The position numbers and the translations under genes are program-made. Of a stretch of DNA of 26,034 nt, positions 23,401 to 26,034 are shown one piece after another (the first letter of the stretch is position 1; the number at the start of each line of letters is the position of its first letter). The notes beneath the pieces are model-generated. The model had not been told where the DNA came from and did not search any database. It saw nothing but the letters and a program-made list of their open reading frames with translations. The DNA lies in assembly GCA_049515555.1 (NCBI GenBank), contig JBEKTY010000113.1, positions 1 through 26,034 on the forward strand. Reading direction: 5' to 3'. The DNA comes from JBEKTY01 sp049515555. GTDB taxonomy: Bacteria > Planctomycetota > Planctomycetia > Pirellulales > Thermoguttaceae.

Positions 23401-23921
23401 GCATGGACGCCTACATCGCCAAGCCCATCCGCGCCGACGAGTTGTTCGCCGCGATCGACGCCTTGTTCGCCGCCGGCCCCCGGCGCGACTCGCCCGCGGA
23501 CGACCTCCCGCCCCGGTCGGAGATCGTGGATTGGCCCAAAGCCTTGCTCGCGGTGCGCGGCAGCCAGCGCCTGCTGATGACCATCGTGGAAGCCGCCGCC
23601 GAAGAGGTGCCGCGCCTGGTCCAGGCCATCGGCCAGGCGGTGGCGGCCGGCGATGCGCGCCAATTGCAGTTGGCGGCCCACACCCTCAAAGGGGCCGTCC
23701 GCTACTTCGCTTCCAACCACATCTCGGACCAGGTCCGGCGGCTGGAACAAATCGGCCACTCGGGCGCACTCGATGAAGCCCGGCAAACCGCGGCCGCCCT
23801 GGAAATCGATATCGCACCCCTCATTACCGCCCTGGCCGACTACCTGCGCGAGCACCAAGCCCGGGAGCAGTCGCCAACCTTGGGACCGGAATCGGAGAGG
23901 AAAGCGGAAGACAGCCCATGA
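20421..23921 (+). CDS. GAF-PAS-PAS hybrid histidine kinase with two receivers and HPt
   Basis: 1166-aa cytoplasmic phosphorelay protein. Domains in order: coiled coil (about 10-50); GAF (about 55-195, MHSWSKTAMEECAIRDKPLV); coiled coil; PAS (about 245-360, GRFVFANRSFCEMVGKP); PAS (about 370-485, NIYFKDVASRFIRINRAL); HisKA with phospho-acceptor His515 (NMSHEIRTPLNAIIG); HATPase with Asn632 (NLVGNAIKFT), DTGIGI and GTGLGLAIA; receiver 1 with Asp807 (LVLTDAHMP); receiver 2 with Asp947 (LVLMDVQMP); and HPt with His1087 (AAHTLKGAVRYF). No transmembrane segment is seen, so it senses an internal signal. All phosphotransfer residues look intact. A separate response regulator is not in the window. ATG 20421 was chosen over a start 46 codons upstream, which has no family-like sequence. 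Confidence 0.92.
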   Translation: MEDRAVPRNPPPSELDQIRERMAALEASETERRRVEEVLRLNEARLQALLQLNQMAGAAMQQITDFALEAAVTLTGSKIGYLAFVNEDETVLTMHSWSKTAMEECAIRDKPLVYPLVDTGLWGEALRQRQPIITNDYQAPNPLKKGLPSGHVPVFRHMNAPIFDGGRIVVVAGVGNKESPYDDSDVRQLTLLMHGMWQLVERKRAEEALHSRRRAAELAQANQELRQEIAERKRAQEVLRNSQALYSSLVENLPLRVLRKDLDGRFVFANRSFCEMVGKPLEEILGKTDFDLFPEAMARKFRQDDRTVVKTGKLLQTVEENRSDGETRFMEVMKSPVRDAAGTIIGVQVVFWDVTDREKAEAALEQERYLLHALMDTLPHNIYFKDVASRFIRINRALAGYFGLRNPAEALGKTDADFFTAEHAQQAIADEQQIVRSGRPLLDKEEKETWADGRVTWALSTKMPLYDEEGHLVGTFGISRDITEQKQAAEALQSAKEAAESANRAKSAFLANMSHEIRTPLNAIIGMTELVMKGQISPRQREFLTAVRDSGEALLAVINDILDFSKIEAGKLLLDREVFDLRESLGDTMKSFALRADQQGLELACQIHADVPRHVVGDYHRLRQIVVNLVGNAIKFTDRGDVVLEASLESLAEKEAVLHFTVTDTGIGIPADKRSAVFEMFEQADSSMSRRHGGTGLGLAIASRLVAMMGGRIWVESEVGRGSRFHFTTRLQLAEPDAAAAVPAEPDCLHGMRVLVVDDNAVNRRILEEMLRSWKMIPGAAEDAWKAMKTLRQARRIQEPYHLVLTDAHMPHVDGFSLAERIRQDPEMGGTVLMMLTSGDSPEDLARCEKLGIAAYLIKPIKESELLEAIQVALKITVAKLKSRTPAAGPAQPARELRVLLAEDSLVNQKLAVALLEEEGHSVTVAHNGREVLGRLDSGTFDLVLMDVQMPEVDGLETTLRIRSLEQQTGTHLPIIAMTAHALKGDRERCLEAGMDAYIAKPIRADELFAAIDALFAAGPRRDSPADDLPPRSEIVDWPKALLAVRGSQRLLMTIVEAAAEEVPRLVQAIGQAVAAGDARQLQLAAHTLKGAVRYFASNHISDQVRRLEQIGHSGALDEARQTAAALEIDIAPLITALADYLREHQAREQSPTLGPESERKAEDSP

Positions 23922-23932
23922 CCAGCGTGCGC

Positions 23933-24011
23933 GGGTGCCACTCCTGGCTTGTCCAGCAGTGCCGGACTACCACCGGGTGCAACACTGCTGGACAAGCCAG
24001 CAGTGGCACCC
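23933..24011. repeat. Palindrome around GTGCCACTCCTGGCTTGTCC (family E)
   Basis: Arms of about 29 bp (23933-23961 and 23983-24011) with one to two mismatches. It starts 11 bp after the kinase stop and could act as its transcript end. After it, 24054-24096 is a tract of short imperfect direct repeats of AAGACCC/CTAAGAC. Confidence 0.85.
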
Positions 24012-24104
24012 CCAAGATCATTGAATCGCATCCGCATGAAACATCAGGATTAAGACCCAAGCCCCAAGACCTAAGACCCAAGTCCTAAGACCTAGGAGTC
24101 CGGC

Positions 24105-24368
24105 ATGTCCTCTTCCGATGCTTCGCAGTCCGTGACGCCCAGCCCGCAGCAGCTCAAGGCGGCACTGAAGGCCTTCCGAAAACGGCTCAAACTCACGCAG
24201 CTCGACGACCAGTCGCGGATCGGCAAGAGCCCGATGAGCAGCGGCCGCCCGTCGGGGATCGTGGCCATTACGCCGCCGGACCAGTTCCCGCCCGCCGTTT
24301 GGGAGGAGTTGGCCCGGCAGGGTCGGATCAAGCGCACCGGCGACGGCCAGTACGAGCTGCTCCAGTAA
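24105..24368 (+). CDS. Small conserved hypothetical protein
   Basis: 87-aa soluble protein with ATG 24105 behind an AGGAG. After a flexible N terminus (SSSDASQSVTPSP), residues about 16-40 form a charged helix (QQLKAALKAFRKRLKLTQLD). SGRPSGIVAITPPDQFPPAV and a helix-strand end (WEELARQGRIKRTGDGQYEL) follow. The last part resembles a small winged-helix-like or DNA-binding tail, but this is only an impression. I believe similar small proteins occur in other planctomycetes; the function is unknown. It lies between two palindromes and is followed after 90 bp by the WD40-like gene. Confidence 0.75.
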   Translation: MSSSDASQSVTPSPQQLKAALKAFRKRLKLTQLDDQSRIGKSPMSSGRPSGIVAITPPDQFPPAVWEELARQGRIKRTGDGQYELLQ

Positions 24369-24377
24369 AGAAGTGTT

Positions 24378-24447
24378 CAGTTTTCAGTGTTCAGCCGGAG
24401 AACTGAACACCAAAGACCAAACACCGAAGACCGAACACTGAAAACTG
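24378..24447. repeat. Palindrome of CAGTTTTCAGTGTTC type
   Basis: Perfect 15-bp arms (24378-24392 and 24433-24447). The loop includes further ACTGAACACC-like and GACCAAACACCGAAGACC direct repeats. It lies 10 bp after the small gene's stop. It is AT-richer than its surroundings. Confidence 0.75.
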
Positions 24448-24458
24448 AGCGCTAAACC

Positions 24459-25316
24459 ATGACTGCAAGAACCTGTCGAATGGGCGTCGCGCTGGGATTG
24501 GCCGGCTGGCTGGCCGCCCTGTCGGCCGCCGGGGCCGAGCCGCCCCAAGCAGATCGGCAGCGAATCATTTTCTCCAGTAATCGCTCCGGACCGTGGCGGA
24601 TCTGGAGCGTGCGGCCCGACGGCACGGGCCTGGCCGAGCTGACTAAGGCCGGCCCCGAGGAGCACGACGTCGATCCCATGTTCAGCCCCGACGGCCGGTC
24701 GATCCTTCTGACTTCCACCCGCGGCGGCTCGACGGGCGTGTGGACCGTGGCCGCCGACGGTTCGCGTCCGCAGCGGATCTGCGACGGCGACCAGGCGGAA
24801 TGGTCGCCGGAGGGCACGAGCATCGTCTTCCGCCGCAACGAGCGGCTTTTCACGCGGGAGTTGGCCGCCGGGCGGGAGCGGCCCATCACGCCCGCCGACT
24901 GGCCGCACTGCTCCGGCCCGGCCTGGAGCCCCGACGGGAAACGCATCGCCTTCGCCTGCCGCTGGAACTCGGGCAACGCCCTGTTCCTCGTCGATCCCGC
25001 CGGCGGCAAACCGGCCGCCGTTTACGACAAGCAAGGCGCCTGCGAGCCGCACTGGTCGCCCGACGGCCGGCGGCTGGTCTACGAGACCGAGACCCACGTC
25101 TCGACCATCGATCCGGACGGCAAGCGGAATCGGCTGGTGACGTATTTCGGCGGGGTGCAGCGTTACGGGCGGTTCAGCCCCGACGGCAAGTCGATCGTCT
25201 ACTGCCAGGGCGCCAGCGAGCGCGGCCCGTGGGAACTGTACGTCATCCCGGCCCAAGGCGGCACGCCCGTGCGGCTCACCGAAGGGGCCTCGGACATGAA
25301 CCCCGATTGGAAGTGA
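24459..25316 (+). CDS. TolB-like WD40/PD40 beta-propeller protein, secreted
   Basis: 285-aa protein with an N-terminal signal (MGVALGLAGWLAALSAAGAE after a short MTARTCR extension) and five PD40-type blades, each with a [FW]SP[DE]G core: FSPDGRSILL, WSPEGTSIVF, WSPDGKRIAF, WSPDGRRLVY, FSPDGKSIVY. Blades read as in TolB but the TolB N-terminal domain is missing, and it is shorter than TolB. It probably sits in the periplasm as a binding propeller. The start is ATG 24459 or the ATG at codon 8 (24480); neither has a strong ribosome binding site. Confidence 0.85.
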   Translation: MTARTCRMGVALGLAGWLAALSAAGAEPPQADRQRIIFSSNRSGPWRIWSVRPDGTGLAELTKAGPEEHDVDPMFSPDGRSILLTSTRGGSTGVWTVAADGSRPQRICDGDQAEWSPEGTSIVFRRNERLFTRELAAGRERPITPADWPHCSGPAWSPDGKRIAFACRWNSGNALFLVDPAGGKPAAVYDKQGACEPHWSPDGRRLVYETETHVSTIDPDGKRNRLVTYFGGVQRYGRFSPDGKSIVYCQGASERGPWELYVIPAQGGTPVRLTEGASDMNPDWK

Positions 25317-25324
25317 GGGGCGGA

Positions 25325-25368
25325 GGGGATAAGGGGATGAGGGGATAAGGGGGTGAGGGCATGAGGGA
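25325..25368 (+). repeat. Low-complexity GGGGATAAG/GGGGATGA tract
   Basis: Short imperfect tandem units of GGGGATAA, GGGGATGA and GGGTGAGG type between the WD40-like gene and the next one. No gene or promoter is evident in it. Confidence 0.65.
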
Positions 25369-25372
25369 TGAA

Positions 25373-26034
25373 ATGGATTGTAGGGTGGGTCGAGCGCAGC
25401 GAGCCCCACCAGATGCCGCGGGCAAATCCGGATATCCAAACACGAAATCCGAAACAAGTCCGAAGCACCAAGCGGCCAATGATCGAAACCTGGCTTGGGA
25501 GATCTTAGGTTCCGGCATTTCGTGCTTGGAATTTGTTTCGGATTTCGCTATTCGTATTTCGTATTTGCACTTCAATGGTGGGGCTCGCTGCGCTCGACCC
25601 ACCCTACTGGCCCTGCTGCTGCTGGCCGCGGCGGTTGCGCCGGCTGCGGCCGACGAGCCAGCCGGGCCCGGCACGGTGCTGTTCGACACGGGAAAACGAT
25701 CCGAGCAGCCGCTCGATAATCCGGTGGTGAAGAGCAAGACCGGCTGGCAGGCCGTGCCGGAGGATAACCTCACGCACCGCTTCCAGGGCGATGCCGCGGT
25801 GGCGAACGACCGCTTGACGCTCATCCTGCGTAGCAACGGCCGCGGGGCCGAGGTCTATTCAAACGCGGCTGGCGGGCCCGTCCGCCGCCTCGTGCTCGCC
25901 CCCCTGGCGGCCTCGGAGGGTGGCACGTCCCTGAGCGCAGCGAAGGGCGTGATTTCCAGGCCCACCACGCCCTTCGTTCCTCAGGGACGTGCCACCCAAA
26001 CTGATCAACCTATTCTGACGCCGCCGTCCACGCT
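25373..26034 (+). CDS. Secreted protein of unknown family, partial (start replaced by repeat)
   Basis: One frame is open without stops from ATG 25373 to the window end (220 codons). The first 79 codons are the 228-bp repeat element 25380-25607 read in frame and are unlike a natural protein. After them comes a signal-peptide core (LLALLLLAAAVAPAAADEP), then a normal-looking region (GTVLFDTGKRSEQPLDNP, HRFQGDAAVANDRLTLILRS). The family is not recognised. The core has no basic n-region with its own Met, so the ancestral start seems to have been displaced by the repeat. A family B palindrome (25918-25997) is also read in frame (GGTSLSAAKGVISRPTTPFV). It could be a pseudogene or a gene that uses the repeat-borne start. 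Confidence 0.55.
   Translation, partial: MDCRVGRAQRAPPDAAGKSGYPNTKSETSPKHQAANDRNLAWEILGSGISCLEFVSDFAIRISYLHFNGGARCARPTLLALLLLAAAVAPAAADEPAGPGTVLFDTGKRSEQPLDNPVVKSKTGWQAVPEDNLTHRFQGDAAVANDRLTLILRSNGRGAEVYSNAAGGPVRRLVLAPLAASEGGTSLSAAKGVISRPTTPFVPQGRATQTDQPILTPPST
25380..25607. repeat. 228-bp element with perfect 32-bp terminal inverted repeats
   Basis: Arms 25380-25411 and 25576-25607 are exact reverse complements (start GTAGGGTGGGTCGAGCGCAG). Inside is a second pair of 15-bp arms CGAAATCCGAAACAA (25443-25457 and 25533-25547). The length is a multiple of 3 and it carries no stop in the frame of the downstream gene. It is MITE-like in form; no transposase is encoded. Confidence 0.88.
25918..25997. 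repeat. Family B palindrome, copy 3, inside a coding frame
   Basis: Left arm 25918-25951 (GGGTGGCACGTCCCTGAGCG...) and right arm ending 25997, with the right arm shorter by two bases and with one mismatch. The right flank (CCCAAACTGATCAACCT) is related to that of copies 1 and 2. It is read through without a stop in the frame of the partial gene that starts at 25373. Confidence 0.8.

Noticed and set aside
20322..23858. Minus-strand open frame of 1178 codons opposite the hybrid kinase
   Set aside because: The plus-strand frame carries every kinase, receiver and HPt motif; the antisense product has no family-like pattern.

Overview
The window looks like a GC-rich planctomycete chromosome, most plausibly Pirellulales or Thermoguttaceae-like. 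The reasons are inference from gene content: two Tat-exported Gfo/Idh/MocA oxidoreductases, a PQQ-like propeller, LamG, HEAT-repeat and WD40-like secreted proteins, a TMTC-like/TPR membrane protein, a Tm-1-like/PEP-hydrolase-like pair, and many short palindromic repeats between genes. No rRNA, tRNA, CRISPR array, phage or plasmid module was seen.

Layout. 1-143: end of an unidentified gene. 261-2432 (+): TMTC-like membrane protein with TPRs. 4545-2429 (-): PEP-hydrolase-like TIM barrel followed by a UPF0261/Tm-1-like protein, overlapping by 10 bp. 5288-4836 (-) cupin and 6727-5423 (-) Tat-exported oxidoreductase. 6927-8198 (+): secreted PQQ-like propeller. 10788-8319 (-): LamG protein, Tat-exported aldo/keto-reductase-like protein and tetraheme cytochrome c. 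11044-13629 (+): large secreted GH67-N-like glycoside hydrolase. 13756-15325: a REP/RAYT island with a short Y1 (HUH) transposase, a four-helix membrane protein and a strong orphan terminator. 15473-17645 (+): second oxidoreductase, then a HEAT-repeat protein. 20175-17804 (-): dinB translationally overlapping an MFS transporter. 20421-23921 (+): GAF-PAS-PAS hybrid histidine kinase with two receivers and an HPt domain. 24105-25316 (+): small conserved protein and a TolB-like WD40 protein. 25373-end (+): secreted protein running off the window.

The enzymes are mostly exported and fit polysaccharide or sugar-acid handling at the cell surface (GH67-like hydrolase, LamG, oxidoreductases, cupin), with sensing (hybrid kinase) and transport (MFS) beside them. 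Apart from the overlapping pairs, the genes seem to be short units rather than one pathway operon.

The most unusual content is the repeat layer. At least eight kinds of perfect or near-perfect palindrome sit at gene borders. One 77-bp palindrome with 26-bp arms lies in frame inside the TMTC-like gene, and a second family lies in frame in the last gene. A three-hairpin REP unit flanks the RAYT gene and appears to supply both its ribosome binding site and its stop codon. Other points worth checking are a DinB whose first catalytic Asp is replaced by His, an aldo/keto reductase with most of its catalytic tetrad missing, and a gene whose start has been replaced by a 228-bp inverted-repeat element.
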